From positions 1-64,000 of the forward strand of contig NZ_WNLA01000022.1 in the NCBI RefSeq assembly GCF_009720865.1: a stretch of 64,000 nt of DNA. Reading direction: 5' to 3'. This stretch comes from Pseudoduganella ginsengisoli. Its GTDB lineage: Bacteria > Pseudomonadota > Gammaproteobacteria > Burkholderiales > Burkholderiaceae_D. The position numbers and the translations under genes are program-made. Numbering within the stretch: position 1 is the stretch's first letter; every line of letters starts with the position of its first letter. The notes below the pieces were generated by a model, which did not search any database, had not been told where the DNA came from, and saw only the letters and a program-made list of their open reading frames with translations. Below are positions 1 to 9,115 of the stretch, piece after piece.

Positions 1-510
1 CCTGCCACCCGGCGCGGCTTGCTGGCTGCGCTGCTGGAGGCGGCGCGGACCGCGCAAAGCGCGCAGGGCAGGCAGGATGGGCAAGGCATCGAGGCCGGCG
101 CCGCGCCTGAAGCAGTGGCGCCGGCCGGACAGGCGCTGGCCGGCATGGCGCTGCTGCTGGCGGAAGACAACGCGCTGAACCAGATCGTGGCGCAAACCAT
201 GCTGCAGGGCGCGGGCGCCACCGTGGACATCGCATCCAACGGGCAGGAAGCGCTGGACGCCATGCGGCGCGATGGCGGCCGCTACCACGTGGTCTTGATG
301 GATGTGCAAATGCCCGTCATGGACGGCTTTACCGCCACGCGGGCCATCCGCAAGGAACTGGGGCTGCGTACCGTCATCATTGCGATGACGGCGGGCGTGA
401 CGCAGGCGGAACGGGCGGAATGCCTGGCGGCGGGCATGGATGATTTCATCGCCAAGCCGGTGGAATGCGACGACATGATTGCCGTCATCGCGCGCCACAA
501 GCCGTTGTAG
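1..510 (+). CDS. Response regulator receiver domain, C-terminal end of a probable hybrid sensor kinase (5' truncated by window)
   Basis: The reading frame is open from base 1 with no upstream stop, so the gene very likely begins before the window. The visible part has a low-complexity Ala/Gln-rich linker followed by one complete receiver (REC) domain. The acidic pair is in LLLAEDN, the phospho-acceptor aspartate in LMDVQMPVMDG, the conserved Thr in AMTAG, and the Lys in IAKPVE near the end. The protein stops right after the REC domain, as in hybrid histidine kinases that end in a receiver. Phosphorelay is the expected role: the Asp takes phosphate from the kinase core and passes it to an HPt protein. 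A stand-alone response regulator is less likely because the linker continues upstream without a start. Confidence 0.85.
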   Translation, partial: PATRRGLLAALLEAARTAQSAQGRQDGQGIEAGAAPEAVAPAGQALAGMALLLAEDNALNQIVAQTMLQGAGATVDIASNGQEALDAMRRDGGRYHVVLMDVQMPVMDGFTATRAIRKELGLRTVIIAMTAGVTQAERAECLAAGMDDFIAKPVECDDMIAVIARHKPL

Positions 511-529
511 CTTTGCTGCGGGCCGCGGT

Positions 530-883
530 TCAGGCCATCGGGTGGGCAGGCAGTTGCGCCATCACGTGCAGCAGCGCTTCATGCGCGCTGGCCACTGCGG
601 GATGGGCGGCGCGCAGCGCATCGTATTGTGTGCGGAACACGGCGTCCGATGGCGGCTGCGGACCCAGCAAGCGTTCCGCCCGCGCGTGCAAGTCGCGTTC
701 CACTGCCAGTGCGGGGGCTTCCTCATCGTCCAGGTATTCATCCACTTCCGCAATCAACAGCGGCAGGGGCGCCATCCACCCGGCCGCCGCGCCGCCGCAC
801 GCCTGCAGCATGGCCTGTTGCAGCGCCTGCAGTGCGCGGTCCAGGTGGTGCAAGTCGCTACGCAGGGATTTTCCTTCTATCAT
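530..883 (-). CDS. Small hypothetical protein, Ala/Leu-rich helical
   Basis: A 117-residue, acidic, strongly helical protein with no family I recognise, no signal peptide and no membrane segment. I chose the ATG at 883 because a GGAG Shine-Dalgarno sits about seven bases upstream. An in-frame ATG at 895 has no such site. It lies 56 bases downstream of the PEP mutase/isocitrate lyase family gene on the same strand and may be cotranscribed with it. It contains several Glu/Asp-rich stretches (EVDEYLDDEEAPA) and Leu/Ala heptads that could form a helical bundle. Function unknown. Confidence 0.55.
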   Translation of the reverse strand: MIEGKSLRSDLHHLDRALQALQQAMLQACGGAAAGWMAPLPLLIAEVDEYLDDEEAPALAVERDLHARAERLLGPQPPSDAVFRTQYDALRAAHPAVASAHEALLHVMAQLPAHPMA

Positions 884-939
884 GGGCTGCTCCATTCACG
901 ATACGCATGCCGCCATCATACGGCATGCCGCCGTGGCCG

Positions 940-1752
940 TCAGCCGCGCCCGCTGGCCATCAGTTCATTCAGTTGCGGGTACGTCAGTGCCGGCGCACCG
1001 TGCGGGGCAATGGCGCCGCAGCGCAGGAATTCGCGCATCGCGTGCACGATATAGCTGTCTGCCATTTCTGCGATGTCGGAGCCAGCGGACAGGCGGCGCA
1101 CGCCCAGCGCCTGCAAGCGTTCCGTGGACGGGAAGCCCGGGCGCACGAGGATATTGAGCGGCATGCCGCAACCCTTTGCGATGGCTTCAATGTCGGCCTC
1201 TTCGCGCACGCCTGGCGCAAACAGGCCGCTGGCGCCAGCTTCCCGGTACAGCGCCGCGCGGCGCAGCACTTCCGCCACGCGCTGTTCCGGCGCCACCAGG
1301 GGACGCAAGAAGGAATCGGTGCGGGCATTGATGTACAAGTTCACGCCTTCTTCCGTGGCGGCGCGGCGGATGCCGGCAATTTTTTCACACAGTAGCTCTG
1401 GCGCGTCGTTGCCGTCTTCGATATTGATGCCGACTGCACCGGCGCGCACCACGTCGCGGCCCAGCGCTGCCACGGCGGCGGGATCATCCGAATAGCCGTT
1501 TTCTATGTCGGCCGTCAGCGGCAAGTCCGCTACGCGCACGATGGCGCGGATGGTCGACAGCAGCAATCCGGGCGGCAATTTGCCGCCATCGGCATAGCCA
1601 TGGGCCCACGCCACGGCGGCGCTGCTGGTGGCCAGCGCCTTGCTGCCCGCGTGCATGGCGAGGCGGGCCGTGCCGGCGTCCCAGCAATTGGCCAGCAACA
1701 GCAGGCCGGCGCTGTGCAGCGCGTGGAATTGTTGGTCGTGGCGTGCAGTCAT
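940..1752 (-). CDS. Isocitrate lyase/phosphoenolpyruvate mutase family protein
   Basis: A 270-residue soluble protein of the PEP mutase/isocitrate lyase superfamily, which cleaves or rearranges C-C or P-C bonds next to a carboxylate in a Mg-dependent TIM barrel. Visible family marks are the N-terminal ANCWDAGTARL, the metal-site strand LTADIENGYS, the GINIEDG strand and the YINARTDSFL strand. The KKCGH active-site loop of true isocitrate lyases is not visible, so this is one of the generic relatives (carboxyvinyl-carboxyphosphonate mutase or oxaloacetate decarboxylase-like) with unassigned substrate. The start at 1752 has a GGGAGA Shine-Dalgarno. A 13-residue upstream extension in frame is unlikely to be translated. 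It may be cotranscribed with the small gene that follows it. Confidence 0.85.
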   Translation of the reverse strand: MTARHDQQFHALHSAGLLLLANCWDAGTARLAMHAGSKALATSSAAVAWAHGYADGGKLPPGLLLSTIRAIVRVADLPLTADIENGYSDDPAAVAALGRDVVRAGAVGINIEDGNDAPELLCEKIAGIRRAATEEGVNLYINARTDSFLRPLVAPEQRVAEVLRRAALYREAGASGLFAPGVREEADIEAIAKGCGMPLNILVRPGFPSTERLQALGVRRLSAGSDIAEMADSYIVHAMREFLRCGAIAPHGAPALTYPQLNELMASGRG

Positions 1753-1841
1753 GGCGTCTCCCGGTGATTGTAAAAAACACCATGTTGACACAAATTACGG
1801 GGCTGTGCAGCGTGGACCGGATGGCGTTGTCCGTTGATCCG

Positions 1842-1865
1842 TCATTCCCGCGCCAGCGGGAATCC
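1842..1865. repeat. Dispersed inverted-repeat element (ATTCCCGC...GCGGGAAT)
   Basis: Short hairpin with 8-bp arms ATTCCCGC and GCGGGAAT around a GCCA loop, followed by a second small hairpin CCTCGC/GCGAGG near 1897-1914. A related, partly decayed copy (TCATCCCGCGAGCGCGGG) lies near 35436-35452. Such short GC-rich elements are common between genes in betaproteobacteria. It sits downstream of the small peptide gene that ends at 1934 on the minus strand and could slow or end that transcript, but no U-tract follows. Confidence 0.5.
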
Positions 1866-1933
1866 AACGACCGTTGGACGACGCCGCTTGGCGCGCCTCC
1901 TCGCTTTTGCGAGGATGGCAAGCGGTTGCGTCC

Positions 1934-2188
1934 TTAGAGTTTACCGGACAGGAAGAATGGAATGGCTCCGGCAGCACTATCCAGTTTGGCCTTGATCGCC
2001 AGCCGGGCGGCCATCATGACTTCTTTCGATGGCAACGTGACTTTGCCGGGCAACTGGCCGGCATCAATGGCGACGCCGATGCTGGCCATGGCGGCCACCG
2101 GGTCATCGGCTACCCAGGCGCGGAATGCGTCGTCGCGCGACAGCTTATCCAGTATCGAATCAAGATCATGGGTAATGACAGTTTCCAT
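1934..2188 (-). CDS. Small peptide resembling NHLP-related RiPP precursors
   Basis: An 84-residue protein starting METVITHDL at 2188, with an AAAGGA Shine-Dalgarno eight bases upstream. A TTG further upstream is in frame but not needed. The segment DDAFRAWVADDPVAAMASIG matches the leader signature I associate with nitrile-hydratase-like (NHLP) and NHLP-related precursor peptides of ribosomally made, modified peptides, followed by a LPSKE motif seen in that group. The C-terminal third (residues 58-84) would be the core region. It has no Cys, Ser only in SAAG and SGKL, and no classical GG cleavage site. It lies 54 bases behind the propeller hybrid kinase on the same strand, so the two are probably cotranscribed. 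No modifying enzyme or peptidase exporter is visible here. The family call is from memory of motifs only. Confidence 0.6.
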   Translation of the reverse strand: METVITHDLDSILDKLSRDDAFRAWVADDPVAAMASIGVAIDAGQLPGKVTLPSKEVMMAARLAIKAKLDSAAGAIPFFLSGKL

Positions 2189-2242
2189 TAAGGTTCCTTT
2201 CAATTTGGCAAGGATGACATCGTTGAGGCGAACACCACCAAT

Positions 2243-5200
2243 CTAGGTCAAGGCGGCGGATTTCTCAAGGTAATACTGGGCGCTGTCGCCGGCTTCCGCC
2301 AGCGCCTGCAGGAAAGCATCGAGCAGTACCTGTGGCATTTCCGCACCAGAGTCCAGCAAGCCTTGCTCAAGGGCACTGGCGGCAGCCTGCAGCTGGTGCG
2401 CGGACAGGTTGGCCGCCGCGCCCTTCACGCGGTGCACCAGGCGGGCGGCCTTGCCATATTCGCCAGCCGCAATGGCTTGCCGCAGCTGCGGCAACAGCGT
2501 ATCGAAGTCGCTGATAAAGACTGTCAACAGGCGCGACAGCAGGGCTGCATTGCCGCCCAGCCGGTTCAGCGCATTGGGCAAATCCAGCCCCGGCATCGGC
2601 GGCAACTCCAGCCGCAACACAGGCGCATCGGCATGATGTTCATGGCCGGGGCGGCAATGCGCTTGCAGCACGGCATACAAGGCGGCGGGGTCGATCGGCT
2701 TGGCCACGTAATCATTCATGCCACGCGACAGGCAATAATCGCGGTAGCCGGCCACCGCGTGCGCCGTGATGGCAATGATCGGCACCTGTGCACGGCCCGG
2801 CATCGCGCGGATGCGTTCCGTCACGTGGTAGCCATCCATGTCGGGCATCTGGATATCCATCAGCACGGCGTCGTAGTGCTGCTGTTCCACCATGCGCAGC
2901 GCGTCGCGGCCACTGTCCGCCAAGTCCACCGCGACGCCGGCCCGCTGCAGGATTTCGCCGCACACTTGCTGGTTGATGGTGTTGTCATCGACCACCAGCA
3001 TGCGCAAGCCGCCCAATTTCGGCAAACTGCCACGGGCTGCCGCGTGGATATCCTGCGCGGCTTGCAGTGCGCTGGCCGGCGCCACTTTCAGCGCAATGGT
3101 GAAACTGAAGCGGCTGCCTTTGCCAGGTTCGGATTCCACCTGGATCGTGCCGCCCATTTTGCGCACCAGTTGCTGGGAAATCGCCAGCCCCAGCCCGGTG
3201 CCGCCATACAGCCGCGTGGTGCTGGTGTCGGCCTGCACGAATGCCTGGAACAAACGGGTTTGCTGTTCACGGCTGATGCCCAGGCCCGAATCTTCCACCA
3301 GGAAGCGCAAATGCACGAGGCCGTTTTCATCGCTGCCGTGCGCCGCGTCATCGAGTTCCACGCGCAGCCGGATGTGGCCTTTGGTGGTGAATTTCAATGC
3401 ATTGGCGACGAGGTTGGTCAGCACCTGGCCCAAGCGCAAGGCGTCGCCCATCAGGTGCGGCGGCACGTCAGGCGCCGCCCACATCACCAGTTCCAATCCC
3501 TTGTCGGCCGCTTGCCATGAAAACAAATCGTGCAGCTGCGTCAAGGATTCATTGAGGTCGAACGCCACGGCTTCCAGTTCCAGCCGCCCTGATTCAATCT
3601 TGGAAAAGTCCAGCACGTCATTGATGATGCGCATCAGGCTCTGTCCCGCGCGGCCGATCTTGCGGAAGTAATCGCCCGGTTTGCCGGTCAGGCCCAGCTG
3701 GCTGCCCAGCCCTGCGAAGCCGAGGATGGCGTTCATCGGCGTGCGGATTTCATGGCTGATATTGGCCAGGAATTCACTCTTGGCGCGGGTCGCCGCTTCC
3801 GCATTGGCGCGCGCCACTTCCAGCTGGCGCATCGTGCGGGCTTTCTGGAATGCCGTGACAAACGGTTCCTTCAGCGCGATCAGCAAATCCAGGTCGCTGG
3901 TGTCGAAGGCATCGGCGGTGCGCTGGTTTTCAAACAGCAGCAAGCCTTCCGTCTGGCCATCGATGCGGATACGCACGGCCAGTACGGCCTGGGCGCCGGC
4001 CGGCTGGGGGCCGGTATGGTTCATGGCGGTGCGCACCAGGTAAATATCATCGGCGATACGGTCGGACGCACGCGCATACTGGGCTTCCGCCACGTCCAGC
4101 GGCATGCGCTGGTGCTGGTCTGTCATACCCGCGTTGCCCCATGCGGCGCGCAGCGTCAACTGGTCGGTGCCGGTCTTGCGCACCAGCGCCAGCGCGGCAT
4201 CGACGCCCTTGATGACGGTGGTTTCATGCAGGATGGTGTGCAGCACGGCGTCGAAATCGATCTGTTCATTGATGGATTTGACGATGGCGTTGAGCTTTTC
4301 CAGGTGGCGCGTGCGCGAATACACGACTGCTTGCAGGCGGGCCTGGTCGCGTTCCAGGTACAGGGTGCGCCAGCGCAGCACGCCCCATGCGCCGCCCAGC
4401 AGCGCCAGCGCAAACAAGCCATACGCCCAGCCGGTCTGGTGCCACGCCGGCTGAACCAGCACCGACATGGCCAGCGGCTCATCGCTCCAGATGCCGGCGC
4501 GGTTGGCGCCTTTGAGCCGAAGCACGTACGCGCCGGGCGGCAGGTTGTTATAGGTAATAGCGCGGCGTCCCGCGTCGCCTTCGTGCCACGCGCGGTCATA
4601 GCCTTCGAGCCGCCACGCGTAACGGTTGCGCTGTGGCGCGGAATAGTCCAGCGCCGCCACCTCGACTTCAAAAGCCTTGACGCCGGGGGCGACCGTGAGC
4701 TGGGCGGCTGGCAGCACGGCTTTGCCATCGAGCGACACGGACGTGACGGCAAGCGGCGGCTTGAATTGCCACGGCTGGACAGCGTCTGGATGCACGGCCG
4801 CCAGCCCGCCAAAGGCGCCAAACAGCAAGTCCCCTTCACTGTTGCGGGCGGCGGCATTAATAAAGTAGGTGCGAAACGGCACGCCGTCGGCCCGCACCAG
4901 CGGGTGCGCTTTCAGCGTGTCGGGATCGGCGATGGCGATGCCGTCCGTGGTCGAGGCCCACATGCGGCCGTGGCTGTCCGGCGCCAGTGCGACGACGACG
5001 TCGCTGGGCATGCCTTCCTTCGCCGTGATGCGGTGGAATTTCCGGTTCTGGTCCAGCACGGCAATGCCGCCGCCATGCATGCCGATCCACAGCCTTCCTT
5101 TGCCATCCTGCGCCAGCGCCGTGATCAGCGGGTCGGGCAGGCCGGTAACCTGTTCCACTGTGCCGCTGTCCACCAGCAGGCGGTTTAATCCATTGCGGGT

Positions 5201-6898
5201 ACCGATCCATAGCGCGCCTTTGCCATCGTCCAGGATGGCGTGGATCCGGTTGTCCGTCAGCCCGCCCGCGCTGGCGGGGCCCTGCACGTAGATCCGCGCG
5301 GTATTGGCTTGCGGGTCGTATTGCAGCAAGCCTTCGTAGGTGCCCAGCCACAGGCTGCCGGCGCGCGGCAGGATGTTGCCGACGCGGGGCGTCGGGTTGG
5401 CAACCGGCAGGGCAATGCGCTCGGCTTTCGCGCCTTGCGCGCTGGTGCGGTACAGGCCCAGCTGCGTACCTATCCAAGCTTCTTTGCCCGGCGCTTCGGC
5501 CATGGCGAGGACGACGCGGTTGGGCAGTGCGCTGTCCGGGTGTTCGGGATCCGGGCGCAGCGCGGCGGTGCGGCTGCCGTCCGGCAAGACCATGTCGATG
5601 CCCTGGTCGGCCAGGGCAACCCAGACGCGGTTGCTGCTGTCTGCCATGACTGCGGTGACGGACGATTCCAGCATGCCGACCCCGCCAAATACCGCGGCGA
5701 TGGCGCGGCTGTGCGGCGCATACATATCGACCGCGCGTTCATTGCTGACCCAGACCAGGCCGCTGCGGTCGCGCAGCAGGGCGGCCGTGCGGTCGCTGGC
5801 CAGGCTGTCGAGGATGGCCGCCTGGTGCAAGATGCGGTGCGCCATGCCGGTGGCCGTATGATATTCAATGACGCCGCCGCCGTACGTTGCGGCCCATAAG
5901 GCGCCCGGCTCCGATTCCGTCAGGGCCAGCACCATGTTGGCGTGGGCGTCGGGGACGCCCTCGAGCGTGAGCAATCTGCCCGTCGTGCCGTTGACCCGGC
6001 CGATGCCGCTTTTCAGCGTGCCGAAATACAGGGCGCCGGTACTGTCCTGGTGCAGCGACAGCACGGCGTCGCGCACCGGGGCGCCAGTGGCGCCGGTGAT
6101 GGCGATGGGCTGGAAGACGCCGGTTTTCGGGTCGCGCCGGGTCAATCCCGTGCCGCTGCCGATCCACAGGCTGCCATCGCGGGCGGTCAGCAGCGCGCGC
6201 ACCTGGTTATCCGGCAAGGCGCCGTTGCCTTGCTGGTAATGGGTGGCGCGGCCCGTCGCCAGTTCCAGGTAATCAAGGCCAGCCGGTGTACCGGCCCACA
6301 CGCCGCCCTGGGCGTCGGATGCAATGGCGTTGACGGAACCGTGGCTCACGCCATGGGCGCCGGCCGGGTAGCGGATGAAGCGCTCCGATGTCTTGTCATA
6401 CATGGCCATGCCGGCCAGCGTGGTGCCGATCCACAGGCGGCCCAGTTGATCGACGTGCAGGACCTGGATGAAATCGCCGGGCAGCGACGTGGAGTCGGCC
6501 GGGTTGTTGACGAAGGTGCGCATGCGGTAGCCGTCCCAGCGCGCCAAGCCGCGCTGCGTACCCATCCAGATAAAACCGTCGCCGTCTTGCGCCAGCGCCA
6601 TCGCGGTGGGGTGGGGCAAGCCTTGTTCCAGGCCCAGGTGTTCAAACAGCGGCGTGGCGAGCTGGTCCCAGCGGTTTGCCGTGGCGCCCGCTGCTGTACA
6701 CAGCAGCAGGGCGAAGGCCATGGCCAGCAGGCGGGGTGCGCACCAGCGTGCCGCCCTGCCGGCTGCGGCGGTATGCCGGGCCGGGAAGACAGTAGCAGAC
6801 AGGGGAAGGGGCTGCGCGGACGTGGTCACCGTTTGAGCATACGCAATTGCTATGTGAAAGTCCACGGCACGCGCAAGCGTGCGGGGGCCTTGTTGCAA
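2243..6898 (-). CDS. Beta-propeller hybrid sensor histidine kinase with GAF, REC and HPt domains
   Basis: A 1551-residue membrane sensor. A hydrophobic signal segment near residues 55-75 is followed by about 14 two-component-regulator propeller repeats (residues 80-720, recurring WIGT and GLW motifs) and a Y_Y_Y domain ending in WSDEPL. One membrane helix (about 815-835) and a GAF-like domain (about 865-1010) come next. The kinase core has phospho-acceptor His1049 in NISHEIRTP and an HATPase with DSGLGIS and GGTGLGLAIS. The REC domain has Asp1348 in LMDIQMPDMDG and the HPt domain has His1489 in RLVHRVKG. The complete His-Asp-His relay sits in one chain, but no DNA-binding output is attached, so a separate regulator must receive the phosphate. 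Relatives with this periplasmic architecture often sense oligosaccharides or other polymers, but the ligand here is unknown. The start is uncertain because the first 50 residues look atypical. Confidence 0.93.
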   Translation of the reverse strand: MQQGPRTLARAVDFHIAIAYAQTVTTSAQPLPLSATVFPARHTAAAGRAARWCAPRLLAMAFALLLCTAAGATANRWDQLATPLFEHLGLEQGLPHPTAMALAQDGDGFIWMGTQRGLARWDGYRMRTFVNNPADSTSLPGDFIQVLHVDQLGRLWIGTTLAGMAMYDKTSERFIRYPAGAHGVSHGSVNAIASDAQGGVWAGTPAGLDYLELATGRATHYQQGNGALPDNQVRALLTARDGSLWIGSGTGLTRRDPKTGVFQPIAITGATGAPVRDAVLSLHQDSTGALYFGTLKSGIGRVNGTTGRLLTLEGVPDAHANMVLALTESEPGALWAATYGGGVIEYHTATGMAHRILHQAAILDSLASDRTAALLRDRSGLVWVSNERAVDMYAPHSRAIAAVFGGVGMLESSVTAVMADSSNRVWVALADQGIDMVLPDGSRTAALRPDPEHPDSALPNRVVLAMAEAPGKEAWIGTQLGLYRTSAQGAKAERIALPVANPTPRVGNILPRAGSLWLGTYEGLLQYDPQANTARIYVQGPASAGGLTDNRIHAILDDGKGALWIGTRNGLNRLLVDSGTVEQVTGLPDPLITALAQDGKGRLWIGMHGGGIAVLDQNRKFHRITAKEGMPSDVVVALAPDSHGRMWASTTDGIAIADPDTLKAHPLVRADGVPFRTYFINAAARNSEGDLLFGAFGGLAAVHPDAVQPWQFKPPLAVTSVSLDGKAVLPAAQLTVAPGVKAFEVEVAALDYSAPQRNRYAWRLEGYDRAWHEGDAGRRAITYNNLPPGAYVLRLKGANRAGIWSDEPLAMSVLVQPAWHQTGWAYGLFALALLGGAWGVLRWRTLYLERDQARLQAVVYSRTRHLEKLNAIVKSINEQIDFDAVLHTILHETTVIKGVDAALALVRKTGTDQLTLRAAWGNAGMTDQHQRMPLDVAEAQYARASDRIADDIYLVRTAMNHTGPQPAGAQAVLAVRIRIDGQTEGLLLFENQRTADAFDTSDLDLLIALKEPFVTAFQKARTMRQLEVARANAEAATRAKSEFLANISHEIRTPMNAILGFAGLGSQLGLTGKPGDYFRKIGRAGQSLMRIINDVLDFSKIESGRLELEAVAFDLNESLTQLHDLFSWQAADKGLELVMWAAPDVPPHLMGDALRLGQVLTNLVANALKFTTKGHIRLRVELDDAAHGSDENGLVHLRFLVEDSGLGISREQQTRLFQAFVQADTSTTRLYGGTGLGLAISQQLVRKMGGTIQVESEPGKGSRFSFTIALKVAPASALQAAQDIHAAARGSLPKLGGLRMLVVDDNTINQQVCGEILQRAGVAVDLADSGRDALRMVEQQHYDAVLMDIQMPDMDGYHVTERIRAMPGRAQVPIIAITAHAVAGYRDYCLSRGMNDYVAKPIDPAALYAVLQAHCRPGHEHHADAPVLRLELPPMPGLDLPNALNRLGGNAALLSRLLTVFISDFDTLLPQLRQAIAAGEYGKAARLVHRVKGAAANLSAHQLQAAASALEQGLLDSGAEMPQVLLDAFLQALAEAGDSAQYYLEKSAALT

Positions 6899-6972
6899 GG
6901 CATGCTGTAGGGCTTAAAAAGCGTTGCGTATGGAACACAATCGTGTCTGAAGTACATTTGCTGGCGTGGCAG

Positions 6973-7869
6973 TCAGTGCTGCGCCAGTGCGGCAATCAAT
7001 GCGCGGCTGGCGGCAGACAAGCGTTTATGAGGTGGATAGATCAGTGAAAATGGCCGGGTCCGGCCGCCGTGCTGAGGCAATACCTGCACCAGCTCACCCC
7101 GTTGCAAAGGTCCTGCGGCAACAAAGCGGTAGGTTTGGCAGATACCCAGCCCCTGCCGGGCCAGCGACACGACGCCCAGCACGTCGTCCATCACGCGCAA
7201 GCGGGGCGGCGGTTGCCATTCTGTGTCGGCGCCGTGCTCCGTCAACAGCCACGGCGGGACTTTGCCGGTGCTGGGCATGACAAAGGCCAGGCAACTGTGG
7301 CCGGCGAGTTCCGCGACCGATTGCGGCGTACCGGCCCGGGCCAGATAGGCCGGCGACGCCACCAGCATCAATTCTTCGTCGTCCAGCTTGCGGGCAGCCA
7401 GGCCGCTGTCGGGCAGGGCGCCCAGGCGGATGGCCATGTCATAGCCTTCTGACACCAGGTCCACATTGCGGTTGGCAATGCTCAGTTCGATCATGACATG
7501 CGGATGCTGTTCCATGAACGGCTGCAGCAAGGCTGGCAGCTTGTAATGGGCATACGTCGTGGGAGCGCTGATGCGGATGGTGCCTGCCAGTTCCCCGTCG
7601 GCGCCTTGCACGGCCCGTTCGGCATCGGCCAGTACGGTAAAGGCCGCGCGGGCTTGTTCCAGATACGCCTGCCCGGCATCGGTCAGGCTCAGGCGGCGCG
7701 TGGTGCGCCGGATTAACTGCGTGCCGAGGCGGGCTTCCAGCCGGGCGATCGCGCGGCTCAACACCGAGGGCGTGGTGCCCAGCGCAACGGCGGCGGCGCT
7801 GATCGTGCCTTTTTCGGCAACCGTTGTGAACACTTCGACGTCGGCAAGGTAATCAAATTGACGGGGCAT
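6973..7869 (-). CDS. LysR-family transcriptional regulator
   Basis: A 298-residue LTTR. The N-terminal winged helix-turn-helix is in residues 1-60 (FTTVAEKGTISAAAVALG, then SVLSRAIARLEARLG). The effector-binding domain follows, with the usual RLTDAGQAYLE-like linker and a substrate-binding fold. I chose the ATG at 7869 because a GGAAGA Shine-Dalgarno lies just upstream and the HTH then begins at the usual place. The longer upstream frame has no family similarity. It is transcribed divergently from the exported DJ-1/PfpI gene across a 102-bp gap, the classic arrangement for a LysR regulator and its target. The co-inducer is unknown. Confidence 0.92.
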   Translation of the reverse strand: MPRQFDYLADVEVFTTVAEKGTISAAAVALGTTPSVLSRAIARLEARLGTQLIRRTTRRLSLTDAGQAYLEQARAAFTVLADAERAVQGADGELAGTIRISAPTTYAHYKLPALLQPFMEQHPHVMIELSIANRNVDLVSEGYDMAIRLGALPDSGLAARKLDDEELMLVASPAYLARAGTPQSVAELAGHSCLAFVMPSTGKVPPWLLTEHGADTEWQPPPRLRVMDDVLGVVSLARQGLGICQTYRFVAAGPLQRGELVQVLPQHGGRTRPFSLIYPPHKRLSAASRALIAALAQH

Positions 7870-7971
7870 TTTGTCTTCCGGAGAACAAATGATTTGGGCT
7901 GGAGGTGGTTTATTGTTTTTGTCGGCATGAATAGAGTAGCGGCTATGTTCAACCCCTACAAGGAATGTGTG

Positions 7972-8808
7972 ATGAAACAAGTGATGAAGCAGGCGGCAAT
8001 GGTGGCGGCGCTGGGTTTGGCGGCAGCGGGCGCACAGGCCGCCAATGTACTGGTGCTGCTGTCGGATGAGGCGGTGCTGGATTTAAAAGGCGGCAAGCAG
8101 TTCGCGACGGGTTTTTATGCCAACGAATTGATGCAGCCGGTAAAAAAATTCATCGATGCGGGGCATACGGTGACGTTTGCCACGCCGCTGGGCAAGGTGC
8201 CGGCGCTGGATAAGTTGTCGGTGGATAAGATGCATTTTGGTAACGACGAAGCGGCAATGCAGGTGCATCTGGCGCTGATGGAACGGTTAAAAATCACGTC
8301 GGCGGAAGCGTCGCCGGTGATCAGCCTGGCGCGGGTGGCGCAGCAGGGGTACGCGAAATATGACGCGGTATTTGTGCCGGGTGGACATGCGCCGATGCAA
8401 GACCTGGTGCGCAGTCCGCAAGTGGGGCAGTTGCTGGCGCACTTCCACGCGGCGGGCAAGCCGACGGCGCTTGTTTGCCATGGACCGGCGGCACTGGTCG
8501 CGGCGATGAACCAGCCTGGCAAATTCGTCGCAGCGCTGGAAGCGGGCGCGCCGGCCAAAGCGGAGCGGTGGGCTTATGCCGGTTACAAGATGACGGTATT
8601 GAACAATGCGGAAGAAGAGATGGCGAAGGGGATGCTGGGCGGGGAAATGAAAGTCACGCCGCAAGCTGCACTGCAAACGGCCGGTGCGGTCTATAGCAGC
8701 GGTGCGCCTTGGGCGGCGTATGTGGTGACCGACCGGGAATTGATCACAGGCCAAAATCCCGCTTCAGCGCTGGGTGTGGCGGATGCGCTGTTAGCAAAAC
8801 TGAAATAA
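7972..8808 (+). CDS. Exported DJ-1/PfpI family protein
   Basis: A 278-residue protein with a Sec signal peptide (MKQVMKQ, hydrophobic stretch, then GAQA/AN), cleaved after about residue 23. The mature part is a DJ-1/PfpI (Hsp31-like) domain. The nucleophile elbow is Cys169-His170 in ALVCHGPAAL, and VFVPGGHAPMQDL carries the glycine-rich loop. Family members act as glyoxalases, deglycases, chaperones or amidases. The Cys-His pair fits the Hsp31/glyoxalase III branch. An AAGGA Shine-Dalgarno precedes the ATG at 7972. The signal peptide implies a periplasmic location, which is uncommon for this family. The divergent LysR gene is its likely regulator. The stop codon overlaps the first copy of the 155-bp tandem repeat downstream. 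Confidence 0.9.
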   Translation: MKQVMKQAAMVAALGLAAAGAQAANVLVLLSDEAVLDLKGGKQFATGFYANELMQPVKKFIDAGHTVTFATPLGKVPALDKLSVDKMHFGNDEAAMQVHLALMERLKITSAEASPVISLARVAQQGYAKYDAVFVPGGHAPMQDLVRSPQVGQLLAHFHAAGKPTALVCHGPAALVAAMNQPGKFVAALEAGAPAKAERWAYAGYKMTVLNNAEEEMAKGMLGGEMKVTPQAALQTAGAVYSSGAPWAAYVVTDRELITGQNPASALGVADALLAKLK

Positions 8809-9115
8809 CAATGGGGTCAGGCGTGCATTCATGCATTCCCGCCCACCTGGCCACTGCTGCTCCCTGCCACGTCGCGTGATGTAACAATGGGGTCAGGCGT
8901 GCAATCATGCAGTCAGCTTGGCGTGCCCGCAGTACCAGGCGCGCGGGGGATGTGCATCAATAACAATGGGGTCAGGCGTGCATTCGTGCATTCCGGCCCA
9001 CCTTGCCACTGCTGCTCCCTGCCACGTCGCGTGATGTAACAATGGGGTCAGGCGTGCAATCATGCAGTCAGCCTGACGCGCCCGCAGTACCAGGCGCGCG
9101 GGGGAGATGCATCAA
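8806..9115. repeat. 155-bp tandem duplication built on TAACAATGGGGTCAGGCGTG cores
   Basis: Two head-to-tail copies (8806-8960 and 8961-9115), nearly identical, with a few substitutions and small indels near their ends. Each copy contains two core motifs TAACAATGGGGTCAGGCGTG, starting at 8806 and 8882 in copy one and 8961 and 9037 in copy two. There are therefore four direct cores with alternating 76 and 79-base spacing. Between cores lie CTGCTCCCTGCCACGTCGCG and CGCAGTACCAGGCGCGCGGG. No coding potential is evident. The array starts inside the stop codon of the DJ-1 gene. Confidence 0.9.

Noticed and set aside
3752..5188. 478-codon frame antisense to the propeller kinase
   Set aside because: Shadow frame with low-complexity composition. 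The minus-strand gene is unambiguous.
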